Position numbers and translations under genes: made by a program
The notes under the pieces: model-generated
The model's database searches: none
What the model was told of the DNA's origin: nothing
What the model saw: only the letters and a program-made list of their open reading frames with translations
In this document: positions 44,381 through 52,539 of the stretch, piece after piece
Numbering within the stretch: position 1 is the stretch's first letter
Layout: every line of letters begins with the position of its first letter
Source of the DNA: JAKFYM01 sp964612065
Lineage (GTDB): Bacteria > Bdellovibrionota > UBA1018 > CAIPTA01
Direction of reading: 5' to 3'
Assembly (NCBI GenBank): GCA_964612065.1
Contig: CAZTCD010000007.1
Location: 1-64,000 of the forward strand
Length of the DNA: 64,000 nt

Positions 44381-45040
44381 TTATTTTCCGTTTGATTCGA
44401 TTTTCATATCCAGTGCTTGCCTGATGGACTCGTATGTTTTCCAGTGCAGCTTTGATTTATTGTGTTCGATTTCCCAAATTGCAACCTCGGGAAAGTTCAC
44501 GTAGATGCGCAGCCGCCTCAGTGCTTCGCTGGCTTTGGGATTCCCGGCCTCTATCTTTTGAAGCGTAACGGTGGAAACGCCGAAAGCGGCTGAGAATTCT
44601 CTTATGGTTAGATGGAGTTCCCGGCGATAACTCGCAATTTCTGCCGCAAATCCTCCGCTATCAGGTTCTGGTTTTTCGAACACAAACGAGGATGCCCCAC
44701 GCTTTCCGATGCTAGGCAGAAGAACAATGGGGTCGGTTTCTTTGGGATCAACGCCGCTTTCCTGGCAGTACTCCACATAGGCCGGATTTTTCCTCGATGG
44801 AATGCGATCCTCAAATGTTTGAAATAGCTTTTCAGCCTTGAATTTCTGCTTCGTGAGGGGAAATTCAGGCCCGAGGGGAATGGAATTTTTTTTCAGGAGA
44901 TAGGGCATATTGTATTCGAATTCGTAGCTTGCCTTCTTTCCGTCTACGAGCTTGGTCAGGCGCCCAACAAATTCTTTGGTTTTTCTTCTTTCCAGGAAGA
45001 CAAGAACTGAGCTCTCCTTTCCATTGTTGTTTTTAGCCAT
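44381..45040 (-). CDS. fused HipS-HipB antitoxin
   Basis: A 219-residue protein. Residues 10-125 match the N-terminal subdomain of HipA, known as free-standing HipS in HipBST systems (VLVFLERRKTKEFVGRLTK, YEFEYNMPYLLKKNSIPLGPEFPLT, VLLPSIGKRGASSFVFE). Residues 130-185 form an XRE-type helix-turn-helix (LTIREFSAAFGVSTVTLQKIEAGNPKASEALRRLR), the HipB role. So the kinase-blocking and DNA-binding functions are joined in one chain, in the order S then B. It starts within the last 8 bases of the kinase gene, unlike canonical hipB-hipS-hipT order. Proposed to neutralise the kinase and to repress the operon by binding the paired boxes upstream. Confidence 0.75.
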   Translation of the reverse strand: MAKNNNGKESSVLVFLERRKTKEFVGRLTKLVDGKKASYEFEYNMPYLLKKNSIPLGPEFPLTKQKFKAEKLFQTFEDRIPSRKNPAYVEYCQESGVDPKETDPIVLLPSIGKRGASSFVFEKPEPDSGGFAAEIASYRRELHLTIREFSAAFGVSTVTLQKIEAGNPKASEALRRLRIYVNFPEVAIWEIEHNKSKLHWKTYESIRQALDMKIESNGK

Positions 45041-45953
45041 TCTCGAGCTCCTCCAGGCGGCTTTCGACGAGTTGAGCTAGAGCGCGTCTTCTTTTCTCGG
45101 AGAGAAACTGAAATCCGTTTATCGTTTGGAAGATAGATGCGCTTTTGGAAATGAATTTTGTCTTTGTGCTCTCAATCGCGGCTTCAAGGCCGAGTCGCCT
45201 GAATTCTTCGATATAGTGCTTTGTTGTAGGCTCTTCACTATCCTTCGTAAGGATCGTTCCTTTGGGTTGGATGTCCGATCCCAGCATTAATTCTTCGGCG
45301 ATTCCCAGGTAGGAAGGGTTGTCGTAAAACGGCGAAAGGGTCCGGATTCCGCCTGACTTTGTAAGATACGCCAGGTTTCTTCCGTGCCTATCATGGTTTC
45401 CGATCAGAGAATCAAACAGGCAGATCTCCACGAACCGATGCACCTCTCCCAGCCGGCCAGTTGAATCGAGAAGGTTTTTTGTGATTGTTTCGCAGTCGAA
45501 GCGTGAAACTTCTGGTAGGAATTTGTAGATATGATCGAGTGTGGCGGGCGCGTGTTCGTCTAGTAAGTTTCTCGTTACAAAGGTGAGCGCCTGGTTTTGA
45601 AATCTTATCAGGTGAAATGGTGCAACGGAGATTCCCAATCCCTTCGCTATCTGGTTGGACAAGAACTCCACGGCTGGAAGCTCGGGATACTCCTGCTGCT
45701 GAACTTTTAGAATATAGTTTTGGTTTTCCAGGGAAGCTGAGTACTTGCGAAATGCTCCATGAAAGAAACTGGAGTTGATTCTGCCGAAGCTGGTTTGGGC
45801 ATCGCCTTTGGGCTTTTGGGAAACGGCTTTTTCGCTCAAATTCCTGAATTCAGTTTGGGTTGCCAGATTGAATTCTGCGCAAAAGCAGTTCGGATGCATT
45901 CCGTGAAATGCGTCATTTGCGGCAATAGGGGCGAGGCACCTGGTGCAGATCAT
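45033..45953 (-). CDS. HipT-like Ser/Thr kinase toxin with N-terminal zinc-ribbon-like segment
   Basis: A 306-residue HipA-family kinase lacking the N-terminal subdomain, as in HipT. Likely ATP-binding Lys 83 (YILKV), Glu 96 (AVEFLS), catalytic loop IGNHDRHGRN (Asp 188, Asn 193) and metal-binding Asp 211 in FYDNPSY. Known family members phosphorylate aminoacyl-tRNA synthetases (GltX, TrpS) and arrest translation; the target here is unknown. The N-terminus has CTRC followed by HPNC, a possible zinc site not usual in HipT. The promoter places the transcript start about at the ATG. Confidence 0.82.
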   Translation of the reverse strand: MICTRCLAPIAANDAFHGMHPNCFCAEFNLATQTEFRNLSEKAVSQKPKGDAQTSFGRINSSFFHGAFRKYSASLENQNYILKVQQQEYPELPAVEFLSNQIAKGLGISVAPFHLIRFQNQALTFVTRNLLDEHAPATLDHIYKFLPEVSRFDCETITKNLLDSTGRLGEVHRFVEICLFDSLIGNHDRHGRNLAYLTKSGGIRTLSPFYDNPSYLGIAEELMLGSDIQPKGTILTKDSEEPTTKHYIEEFRRLGLEAAIESTKTKFISKSASIFQTINGFQFLSEKRRRALAQLVESRLEELENG

Positions 45954-46023
45954 GTATTAATAGTAATACAAATTATTACAGTGTCAATATTAATACATTT
46001 ATATTTTGTATCAATAGTAATAC
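45954..46023 (-). promoter_or_regulatory. hipT promoter with paired inverted-repeat operators
   Basis: Two near-identical boxes, GTATTAATAGTAATAC (45954-45969) and GTATCAATAGTAATAC (46008-46023), lie 54 bp centre to centre, about five helical turns. On the minus strand, TTGACA (45987-45982) and TACTAT (45965-45960) are separated by 16 bp. The near box covers the -10 and abuts the start codon, so a bound HipSB dimer would block the promoter, and the mRNA should be leaderless or nearly so. Confidence 0.65.
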
Positions 46024-46046
46024 AAATAATAAATCAATGAAATTAA

Positions 46047-46352
46047 CTACATATGATGCTTTGGGTTGGGGGTGCTTGGATCGCCTCCATGTAAGGCGAA
46101 CAAGAAGCTGATGCACCTGCTTTTGGTGCTCCATATACCTCGTCGAGTCTCAGTGGGTACTTTTCATGCATTTAGAGTGGCGGCGACTTCTCGATAACTA
46201 AGGCCCTGACTTCGAAGCTTCTTCATCCGGGAAATATTTGCTTGTTCACCTGTATGGTCTTCTGTCTGCCATTTCCGCCATTTTTGTCCGTAGCCAAGTT
46301 GGGATTTGCTTCTGTAACTCAGATTAGAGCTGCGGAGCGGGGTGCCGCATTT
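46047..46352 (-). pseudogene. decayed serine-recombinase C-terminal fragment
   Basis: Translation of the minus strand gives SQLGYGQKWRKW ... ISRMKKLRSQGLSYREVAATLNA, a stop (TGA at 46166-46164), then KVPTETRRGIW in the same frame. This is the conserved linker of large serine recombinases and resolvases (P-x-G-Y ... I-x-x-L-R-x-x-G-x-S-x-R-x-I-A-x-x-L-N ... G-x-P-T ... G-x-W). The N-terminal catalytic domain is missing. It is a relic of the element that may have brought the island in. Confidence 0.6.
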
Positions 46353-46493
46353 TCAGATACTTTTCTAGCGTACTACGGGAGGACGGTTTTCTGATTTAAT
46401 CAAATGATCGCCATCCCATTTAAAAAACGGCGTATTCATGCGGGGCTCGCGCGAAGGATCGAAGAGGTTCGCGAGCGCTGCTACAATCCCTTT

Positions 46494-47039
46494 TTACTGG
46501 CTGATCGGAGTGCTTGTGACTTCCGATGCAAAAACAGAGCATGGAAATGCGGAACTCTCAGAGTGCTCGTTAAGTTCGACGGATTTGACAGAAATATTGA
46601 TTTGAAGGGCGGGGGAGGTCTTAGGTCTAAGCTTTTCAGGCAAAGACGACACGTCTTTCCACGAACTGGAATTAAGATCGAAAGGAGCAATTTCAACTAC
46701 GGGTCCGTAGTTAAGATTTGTTTGATTTTTTTCTTCGTCATTGCTCTTTAGCTCCCATCGATACCTATCGGAGCTCTTTATGGAAGGGGTGGCGTAAAAC
46801 GCACCTTCGCCTGCGTAACTGAAAAATGTTATGGCTTCAGCCTGAATCATTCCATCGCTGCCAAAATGAAGCCTAGTTAGTTTTTCGTCTTTTCCGGCCT
46901 TACACCAAGCTTGCGCTGCTACTGCGGACTGGGGCGATGGAGAAATCGATGCGGCAGGCGTTTTGTTTTGAGCCGTATCTTTGGCACAAGCCACAAGCAA
47001 GGCAGAGGCTACTAAAAGAGAAGGTGTGTATCTGTTCAT
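46494..47039 (-). CDS. lipoprotein, function unknown
   Basis: A 181-residue lipoprotein (lipobox LVAC, Cys 18). The mature part begins with a Ser/Pro/Ala linker, then a beta-looking domain (KLTRLHFGSDGMIQAEAITFFSYAGEGAFYATPSI). ATG 47039 chosen because it directly opens the signal peptide. It lies at the right side of the island; GC is low, like the hip genes. Confidence 0.72.
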   Translation of the reverse strand: MNRYTPSLLVASALLVACAKDTAQNKTPAASISPSPQSAVAAQAWCKAGKDEKLTRLHFGSDGMIQAEAITFFSYAGEGAFYATPSIKSSDRYRWELKSNDEEKNQTNLNYGPVVEIAPFDLNSSSWKDVSSLPEKLRPKTSPALQINISVKSVELNEHSESSAFPCSVFASEVTSTPISQ

Positions 47040-47176
47040 ATGTATATGCCCGGCGAATTCTTCTTGAAGGTGCCGGGGGACTTTATCAAAATTGACTATA
47101 TATGTCAATTATGTAAGTTCTTATTTTTAGGCAGTTTTTGGCAAATCCTCCATGGGGCTCGGCCCCCGTTCTCTCC

Positions 47177-47596
47177 CTACCTCTTCACTTCCACGGCCGG
47201 ATACTCTTCCTCATAGCTCTCGCCCTTCACGCCGTAGTAGGTAACTTTCCTGCCTTCGAAGTCGGCTTCGTAGGCCGCCACTCCCGCCTTCCATGTGGCC
47301 TGCAGAAACTCAGGGAAAGTGCTCTTGCCCGCCTGATCCGCCCGGATCGCCTGGATCAGGGCCTCGCGATCGAAGGTGGGCACCTCCTGGGTGCCGGTCA
47401 AGAGGGGCGTGCCTTGCTGAACCACCGCGCCCTCTTTCATCAGATAAATGGACTGGCACGAGGGCAGCGCCCAGCGATTGCTTTGCACTCCGGCCTGCCG
47501 GAGAACTTCCGCCAGCACCGGAAAACCTCCCACGCTCGGGCGGATCGACATCGCATACTTCTGCGCTTCCGCCAGTTTCTCGATTGTTTTGCTCAT
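47177..47596 (-). CDS. DUF1398-family protein
   Basis: A 139-residue protein. The C-terminal GVAAYEADFEGRKVTYYGVKGESYEEEYPAVEVKR is characteristic of DUF1398 (originally called phage envelope protein), whose function is unknown. SD AAGGAG is 6 bases from the ATG. It follows the aspartyl-tRNA synthetase-like gene with an 18-base gap on the same strand, so probably the same transcript. Confidence 0.82.
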   Translation of the reverse strand: MSKTIEKLAEAQKYAMSIRPSVGGFPVLAEVLRQAGVQSNRWALPSCQSIYLMKEGAVVQQGTPLLTGTQEVPTFDREALIQAIRADQAGKSTFPEFLQATWKAGVAAYEADFEGRKVTYYGVKGESYEEEYPAVEVKR

Positions 47597-47614
47597 ATCG
47601 CGCTCCTTCTTTGG

Positions 47615-48904
47615 TTAAGGCTCCACGCGGTTTCTGTCGCGCGGATACATCGTAACTTCTCTTACATTGCTGATCCCGAGCACCTGAGCAGTGAGGCGTT
47701 CCAGCCCGATAGCCAGCCCTCCGTGCGGTGGCATTCCGAGCTCGAACATCCGAAGGTGCCCGGCGAAGTCTTCGGGCCGCAATCCCCGGCCACGGATCGC
47801 CGCTTCGAGTGAGGCGCGCGTGTGCAGTCGCTGGCCACCCGTAGTGATCTCGAGGCCGCGGAAGAGAAGATCGAAGCTCTGTGCCGCGCCCGCTGCGCCG
47901 CGGGCATGGGTGTAGAACGGCCGGGCCGCGAGAGGAAATCCCAGCACGAACACCGCCGGCACGCCGCACTCTTTCTGCGCGAGCGCGCAGAGCTGGCGTT
48001 CGGCCTCTCCGTCGAGGTCGTCTACTAGATCGGTTCTCCCATGCTCTTTTTTCAGGCGGGCCAGGCATTCCGAAAATTCCCAGGTGGGAGCTTTCGTCAT
48101 ATCCGGCAGCCGTGAGCCTGATCTTCTCTCGATCGACTCGCCAAACCGCCCGTTCAATCCTTCGAAAATCTCGGAAAGCAGATCCTGCTCCAGCTTGATC
48201 ACTTCCTCCGGTCCTTCGATGAATCCCATCTCGAGATCGAGGGAATAGTACTCGGTGAGGTGCCGGCTCGTGGCGTGAGGTTCGGCCCGGTACACATGCC
48301 CGGTTTCGAACACGCGCTCGAATGCCGCCACTCCGTGCTCTTTGTAGAACTGCGGGCTCTGGGCCAGATAGGCGGTGCGCTCGAAGTATTTCAGCGCAAA
48401 GAGGTTTGTTCCGCCTTCTGTGCCGCTCGCCACAAGTTTGGAGGTGATGATCTCCGTAAAGCGGTTTCGCGTGAGGAAGGAGCGGAATCCCGAAAGGATC
48501 GCCGCCTGCACGCGAAAGCTCTCCTCCACCAGCGAGGTGCGGAGGCTCAACGGCCGGTGATCGAGCACCACGTCTATCCCCACGTCTCCCACTTCCGAAG
48601 AGGAGTGAAAGGGGAGATCGTGTGCGGATTCATTCAGCACCCTCGCTTCGAGCAGATCCACCTCAAAGCCTGTTTTGGAGCGTGGCTCGGCTCTTACCTT
48701 GCCGCGCAGGGAGATTACATCGTCGAGCTTGAGGTTGAGGTGAGCCACCCGATCGGGCGAGGCCACCACCTGCACGGTGCCGCTGCAATCTTTCAGCACG
48801 ATGAATGCTGTTTTCGCCAGGGCGCGATAACGGTAAACCCAGCCTTCCAGGCGCACTTCACTGCCAACCATGGATCCCACGCGCTCGATGAACGTGCGTT
48901 CCAT
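47615..48904 (-). CDS. archaeal-type (non-discriminating-like) aspartyl-tRNA synthetase
   Basis: A 429-residue class II synthetase. The N-terminal OB fold (EVRLEGWVYRYRALAKTAFIVLKDCSGTVQVV) binds the anticodon. Catalytic motifs: motif 2 FETGHVYRAEPHATSRHLTEYYSLDLEMGF and motif 3 GLAIGLERLTAQVLGISNVREVTMYPRDR. The short length and SKLVASGTEGGTNLFALKYFERTAYLAQSPQFYKE are of the archaeal AspRS2 type, not the 590-residue bacterial form with its GAD insertion. ATG 48904 is chosen at the family N-terminus. Such enzymes can charge both tRNA-Asp and tRNA-Asn. Confidence 0.85.
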   Translation of the reverse strand: MERTFIERVGSMVGSEVRLEGWVYRYRALAKTAFIVLKDCSGTVQVVASPDRVAHLNLKLDDVISLRGKVRAEPRSKTGFEVDLLEARVLNESAHDLPFHSSSEVGDVGIDVVLDHRPLSLRTSLVEESFRVQAAILSGFRSFLTRNRFTEIITSKLVASGTEGGTNLFALKYFERTAYLAQSPQFYKEHGVAAFERVFETGHVYRAEPHATSRHLTEYYSLDLEMGFIEGPEEVIKLEQDLLSEIFEGLNGRFGESIERRSGSRLPDMTKAPTWEFSECLARLKKEHGRTDLVDDLDGEAERQLCALAQKECGVPAVFVLGFPLAARPFYTHARGAAGAAQSFDLLFRGLEITTGGQRLHTRASLEAAIRGRGLRPEDFAGHLRMFELGMPPHGGLAIGLERLTAQVLGISNVREVTMYPRDRNRVEP

Positions 48905-49519
48905 ACTCCATCCTATTCTGTCTTTGCTTAGCTGGAACCTGAGAGACGGCAGGCGGTGCCATCCAGCTTCAAGGGGAATCCCCTGCTCTTGATCTCCCAC
49001 TTTCGGGTGGTATCCGTTCTCAGCTACTGGGGCCTGCTACAGGAAAGCCTGGAGCTTCCGGTTCACGTCAACCTCTCAGAGGGGTCTGTCCTCATCGGCG
49101 AGTTAAAGCCGATGTTAACAGTACTCCGCTCAAAAGAGAAGCGACCCGCTTGATGGCTGAAATCATTGAGATCCTTTGAGCGCGGGCGTGACGGGGGCGG
49201 GGTGGCACTTGAGCAAATGGAGGCGAATTTTCCCGCCCTGCTCTGTGGGGGAAATGCATGCAAGATCGAAGCTAGAAATCCGCGATACGTAGCTGCGGGT
49301 CGCATTTTATCGACGGAAAATTGTGGAATGCGTGTGGAAGAATTGTGCATATATTGAAATTGTTTATAAATATTTGATATGGTGAACAGGATTTTCGGGA
49401 TTCTTTCCCGAAATCCTGCGGAAAAACGCGGGCCGTATGTGGGCAATATGTGGACGATAAGTGGAAAAAGAGAGCTGGCCCTGCCGCGCTCTCGCCAAAC
49501 AGGAAGGAAAGGAGCATTG
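48905..49519. other. 615-bp gene-poor gap
   Basis: No convincing gene. A 65-codon frame (48956-49153, plus strand, GTG) was considered and not accepted. The right part contains an AT-rich promoter-like stretch and a hairpin described separately. No tRNA or riboswitch recognised. Confidence 0.5.
49354..49417 (+). promoter_or_regulatory. promoter-like stretch and leader hairpin ahead of the small protein gene
   Basis: TTGAAA (49354-49359) with a 16-base spacer to GATATG (49376-49381). It is followed by a strong hairpin in which AGGATT (49388-49393) pairs with AATCCT (49112 offset: 49412-49417) and TCGGGA (49395-49400) with TCCCGA (49406-49411). The hairpin would sit at the 5' end of the transcript and may stabilise or attenuate it. 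Confidence 0.4.
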
Positions 49520-49696
49520 ATGGAAGAAAAGAGAAACAAAGCGAAAATCGGTTCGGCTCAAGGCACCCGAATCGCGCCAGCGAGGCTTCCCATGAGCGCT
49601 TTTGCCGCTCGCCCCGCAGTATTCAGCAGCGTAATGGGTAAATCTTCCGTGCCGGCCTCGTTGAGAAAGAACCTGGCGGGAAAGGGAAAAGGCTGA
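49520..49696 (+). CDS. small basic protein, unknown
   Basis: A 58-residue protein (starts MEEKRNKAKIGSAQGTRIAP) with a strong SD, AAAGGAG, six bases ahead. Rich in Lys, Arg, Ala and Ser, with a Gly/Lys tail (RKNLAGKGKG) and no signal peptide or membrane segment, so possibly nucleic-acid binding. The SD, own promoter-like stretch and leader hairpin argue that it is real. Confidence 0.5.
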   Translation: MEEKRNKAKIGSAQGTRIAPARLPMSAFAARPAVFSSVMGKSSVPASLRKNLAGKGKG

Positions 49697-49762
49697 TTCT
49701 GCCCCTTGGGTAGCCGTTATTGCTGAATTCGTGCTAAAAAAGTAAAGACAAACTCTTTACTC

Positions 49763-50539
49763 ATGAATTCAACTCTTCGCACCCGCATCGCCCCCACGCC
49801 GAGTGGCTATCTCCACCTGGGAAACATCGCGAACTTCCTCTTCGTGGAGAAGCTGGCTTTGGCCGCCGGGGGCCGCCTCATTCTTCGCATTGATGATTGC
49901 GATAGCACCCGCACCCGCCCCGAATTCGTGGAGCATATCTTCACCGTTCTCCGCTGGCTGGGCATCCAATGGCAGGAGGGGCCTTGCGACGCCGCCGATT
50001 TCCGGAAAAACTTCTCCCAGATCGCCCGCAAGGAACATTACTTCCTCCAGCTGAAAAACATCGGCCATCTCACATACGCCTGTGAGTGCAGCAGGAAGTC
50101 TCTGGAAAGCGCTCCTTGCCGCTGCCGTGAGAAGAATCTTACCATGCAGAGGGGAGTGCACACCATGCGGCTCCGGATTCAGAATCAGGTGCTCGCCGCT
50201 GAATTCGGTGATGTGGTTCTATGGCGCAAGGACGATGGGCCCGCCTACCAGTGGGCCAGCGTGGTGGATGACCTCGAACAGCAGGTGAATCTTATCGTGA
50301 GAGGGGAGGATCTGCTCAGCTCCAGCGAGCTCCAGAAGCATATTGCCGCTCTGCTTGCTCCAGAGGGATTCCGCGCCGTGCGTTTTGTTCACCATCCGTT
50401 GCTTCCGGGGGAGGGTGGGCAGAAGCTTTCCAAGAGCCAGCAGGCGCCTTCCGTTACGGAGTGGATAAAAGGGGGCCGTACGGGTGACGACATCCGAAGG
50501 CACCTTGCTCCCGTGCTGGAGGGCTGGGAGATTCCGTGA
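49763..50539 (+). CDS. gluQ: glutamyl-Q-tRNA(Asp) synthetase-like protein
   Basis: A 258-residue class I synthetase catalytic domain without the anticodon-binding half. HIGH-type motif RIAPTPSGYLHLGN, LRIDDCDSTRTRPEFV, KMSKS-type loop GQKLSKSQQ. Two CxC pairs (YACECSR and APCRCRE) could form the zinc site. GluQ-RS enzymes attach Glu to queuosine at position 34 of tRNA-Asp. An aspartyl-tRNA synthetase lies 0.9 kb away, though on the opposite strand. A truncated GluRS is a less likely alternative. Confidence 0.85.
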   Translation: MNSTLRTRIAPTPSGYLHLGNIANFLFVEKLALAAGGRLILRIDDCDSTRTRPEFVEHIFTVLRWLGIQWQEGPCDAADFRKNFSQIARKEHYFLQLKNIGHLTYACECSRKSLESAPCRCREKNLTMQRGVHTMRLRIQNQVLAAEFGDVVLWRKDDGPAYQWASVVDDLEQQVNLIVRGEDLLSSSELQKHIAALLAPEGFRAVRFVHHPLLPGEGGQKLSKSQQAPSVTEWIKGGRTGDDIRRHLAPVLEGWEIP

Positions 50540-50676
50540 ACCTGGAGCAGGCTTTCGCTGCATTTTCTGCCACGATGAGTGGGTATCCCGCGTTCTGGTG
50601 CGTTCGCTAAGCTGCCGGTATCCCGGGGTTTCCCGATCCGGGTTGACATTGGCCGGATCGGTACCAAAATTAAGTT

Positions 50677-50997
50677 ATGGGCGCGAAGTTAGTCACCGCA
50701 TCCTTATCCTTTCTCTGCCTCTATTTCCTCGCATGCCCGGGGAACAGAGCCGGCGCCGCTCCTTCTCATCGTCAGCAGAAGAGCCAGAAGGCCGTTCAGA
50801 GCGGAAGCCATGTTTCTGCGGCCGTATCGCAGGCTTCGGACTCTTCCGCCGACGGAGCGCTCCAGGCACGGCTCCCTTGCGTTTCCAGGGTGGCTCCTCC
50901 CTATCTGGAGCTTTTGCATGCCCACGCCTATCTGAGTGCGGCTGCACGCAGCTATCTGATCCGCACAGGGCTCAGCCCTCCTTCTCCTCGCGTATAA
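50677..50997 (+). CDS. small exported protein, possible lipoprotein
   Basis: A 106-residue protein with a hydrophobic N-terminus (LVTASLSFLCLYFLACPG), where FLAC resembles a lipobox. The mature part has an Ala/Ser/Gln-rich segment and ends in a helical stretch with one Cys. No family recognised and a weak SD, so the start is not certain. Confidence 0.5.
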   Translation: MGAKLVTASLSFLCLYFLACPGNRAGAAPSHRQQKSQKAVQSGSHVSAAVSQASDSSADGALQARLPCVSRVAPPYLELLHAHAYLSAAARSYLIRTGLSPPSPRV

Positions 50998-51038
50998 AAT
51001 CAGAACATAAATCCCCAATTTAAATCTGCGAGGTTCCT

Positions 51039-51248
51039 ATGAATCTTAGAATGTTTTCTATTGCCTTGATGGCATCTGCCATTCCTTTTTCCGCTTTGGC
51101 TGAGGCGGGCATCAAGCTCGACAAGGGCGACTTCATCTCCGCCAAGCGTTCCCGCCACAATGGTGAGGAAGTGGTGAGCGTGAAGCTCAGCAAGAGCGGG
51201 AAGGCCAAGCTACGGAAGCTGAACCTTCCGCGCGAAGACGAAGAGTGA
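51039..51248 (+). CDS. small secreted basic protein
   Basis: A 69-residue protein with signal peptide (FSIALMASAIPFSALA) and a mature part rich in Lys and charged residues (KLDKGDFISAKRSRHNGEEVVSVKLSKSGKAKLRKLN), followed by an acidic tail. SD AGG is 5 bases ahead. A bidirectional terminator hairpin follows. Confidence 0.65.
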   Translation: MNLRMFSIALMASAIPFSALAEAGIKLDKGDFISAKRSRHNGEEVVSVKLSKSGKAKLRKLNLPREDEE

Positions 51249-51271
51249 GCTATTCAGGAAAGAGTAAGAAC

Positions 51272-51291
51272 GGGGCGGCGGGTGCCGCCCC
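51272..51291. terminator. GC hairpin terminator, bidirectional
   Basis: GGGGCGGC pairs perfectly with GCCGCCCC around GGGT, between two convergent genes. It has no long T-run but is very stable. Confidence 0.6.
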
Positions 51292-51297
51292 TTCACT

Positions 51298-51621
51298 TCA
51301 GGCTGATACGTCGGCTAGCTCTCTGGCATTCCCGTTCAACAGGCAGTAGCGAAGGCTCTTCCAGCGCTCCAGCCGGCGTAGCGCGGCGTTCTCCACCCTT
51401 GTGATGGCCACGCAGGGATCCCAGTGCGTGATGCTCAAAGAGATCGGCCAGGCGAGAGATCTGATTTCGAGAGTGCATCTGTATCTCCCACTCGCTTTTT
51501 CCAGCTGAGCGAAGATTCTGGCGTCGCTAGGAGCCGCGTCCAGCAGCCTCTCGTAAGACTGCCTGGCCTTTGACCGAACGGCTTCAACCGGATCGAAGCC
51601 TTTAAAATGAAACAGTTCCAT
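51298..51621 (-). CDS. hypothetical protein with HPF/S30AE-like pattern
   Basis: A 107-residue cytosolic protein with a good SD (GGAGG, six bases). The layout SDARIFAQLEKASGRYRCTLEIRSLAWPISLSITHWDPCVAITRVENAALRRLERWKS resembles the second strand pair and C-terminal helix of ribosome hibernation-promoting factors (RYxxxVxLxxPG ... AxxxAxxKLxRQ). The similarity is from pattern only; key basic ribosome-contact residues cannot be verified. Confidence 0.5.
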   Translation of the reverse strand: MELFHFKGFDPVEAVRSKARQSYERLLDAAPSDARIFAQLEKASGRYRCTLEIRSLAWPISLSITHWDPCVAITRVENAALRRLERWKSLRYCLLNGNARELADVSA

Positions 51622-51795
51622 TTCTTACCTCCGTTCTTGGGTTGTGAAGGGTTTCCTGTCTAATTATAAATGAAATCCGGGCGGGGGATGTCAAGACCCG
51701 GGCGGATCAATCCGCAGAAAAAAAAGAGCTGAAATCCGGATCCGGATAGTCTGAGTAGCGTGGCCTAAGCTGGAGTTCTCGTCGATTTTCTCCTG

Positions 51796-52539
51796 CTAAA
51801 AGGAGAGCGTATATCCAACATATAGGAAGTGGAACAGGGCGAAAGTGTAGACTTCGGTATCGGCTCCGCCTTCCAGGAGGCGATACCCCGCGCTCAATCC
51901 ACTGTCGGCGGGCCCGGTCTTGTAAAAGATTTCGGCGGAGGCGTCGATGGCTCTTCCGTTCTTGGCCGCCAGCCCGTCCATATCAAACCGGAATTCCAGC
52001 TCCCGGCTGATGGTCCAGTATGCCCCCAGGTTCAGCAACGGAACGAACCCTACGTTGGTGTATTCCGAAGCCGCGGAGGGGCTCTTGAGCGCGATCTTCG
52101 CGATGCGCATTTTGGCCACGCCACCCACCTGCCCCTGAATCTTTTCGGAAATGGGGAAGCGGTAAAGGTAAGACGCACGGTAGGAGCCGAACTTATAATA
52201 CACCTCTGTTTTTTCCCCGGCCGCGAAAGTGCGGTTGTTGAAGTTCAAAGGGGCATTCGGTGTGATGTAAAAGGTCTGGTTCAGCGGAAACGCCAGGAGG
52301 CGGATGAAGCTGTTTTCGGAAATCTGGAATTTGGCGGTAACCCGGAAGTAGCTTTCATGATCGCGCTCATTGAAGGTTACCTTCGTGCCTCCCAGGTTCG
52401 GGATCCGGAACATATTGTATCCGGCGGAATAAACCCCGCCTTCAACGCTGGCTTCGTGAGCGATGGCAGGGGGAGCGGTGAGCAATGCCCCTGTGAACCA
52501 ATGTGCCAGAGCCAAAAGTCTAAGATTTCGAAAACCCAC
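51796..52539 (-). CDS. predicted outer-membrane beta-barrel protein
   Basis: A 247-residue protein with a signal peptide (LALAHWFTGALLTAPPAIAHE) and a GTG start with GGGGGA ahead. It has many amphipathic strands with alternating hydrophobic residues and ends in VGYTLSF, the C-terminal aromatic signature recognised by the BAM complex. Its size suggests eight to ten strands. It probably sits in the outer membrane; the ligand is unknown. Confidence 0.72.
   Translation of the reverse strand: MGFRNLRLLALAHWFTGALLTAPPAIAHEASVEGGVYSAGYNMFRIPNLGGTKVTFNERDHESYFRVTAKFQISENSFIRLLAFPLNQTFYITPNAPLNFNNRTFAAGEKTEVYYKFGSYRASYLYRFPISEKIQGQVGGVAKMRIAKIALKSPSAASEYTNVGFVPLLNLGAYWTISRELEFRFDMDGLAAKNGRAIDASAEIFYKTGPADSGLSAGYRLLEGGADTEVYTFALFHFLYVGYTLSF

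Noticed and set aside
46404..46751. 115-codon plus-strand frame at the right side of the island
   Set aside because: Mostly antisense to the well-supported lipoprotein gene; only the first 30 codons are free and they match nothing known.
48956..49153. 65-codon frame on the plus strand starting with GTG in the gap upstream of the AspRS gene
   Set aside because: No clear SD or domain, and it sits where the AspRS promoter should be.
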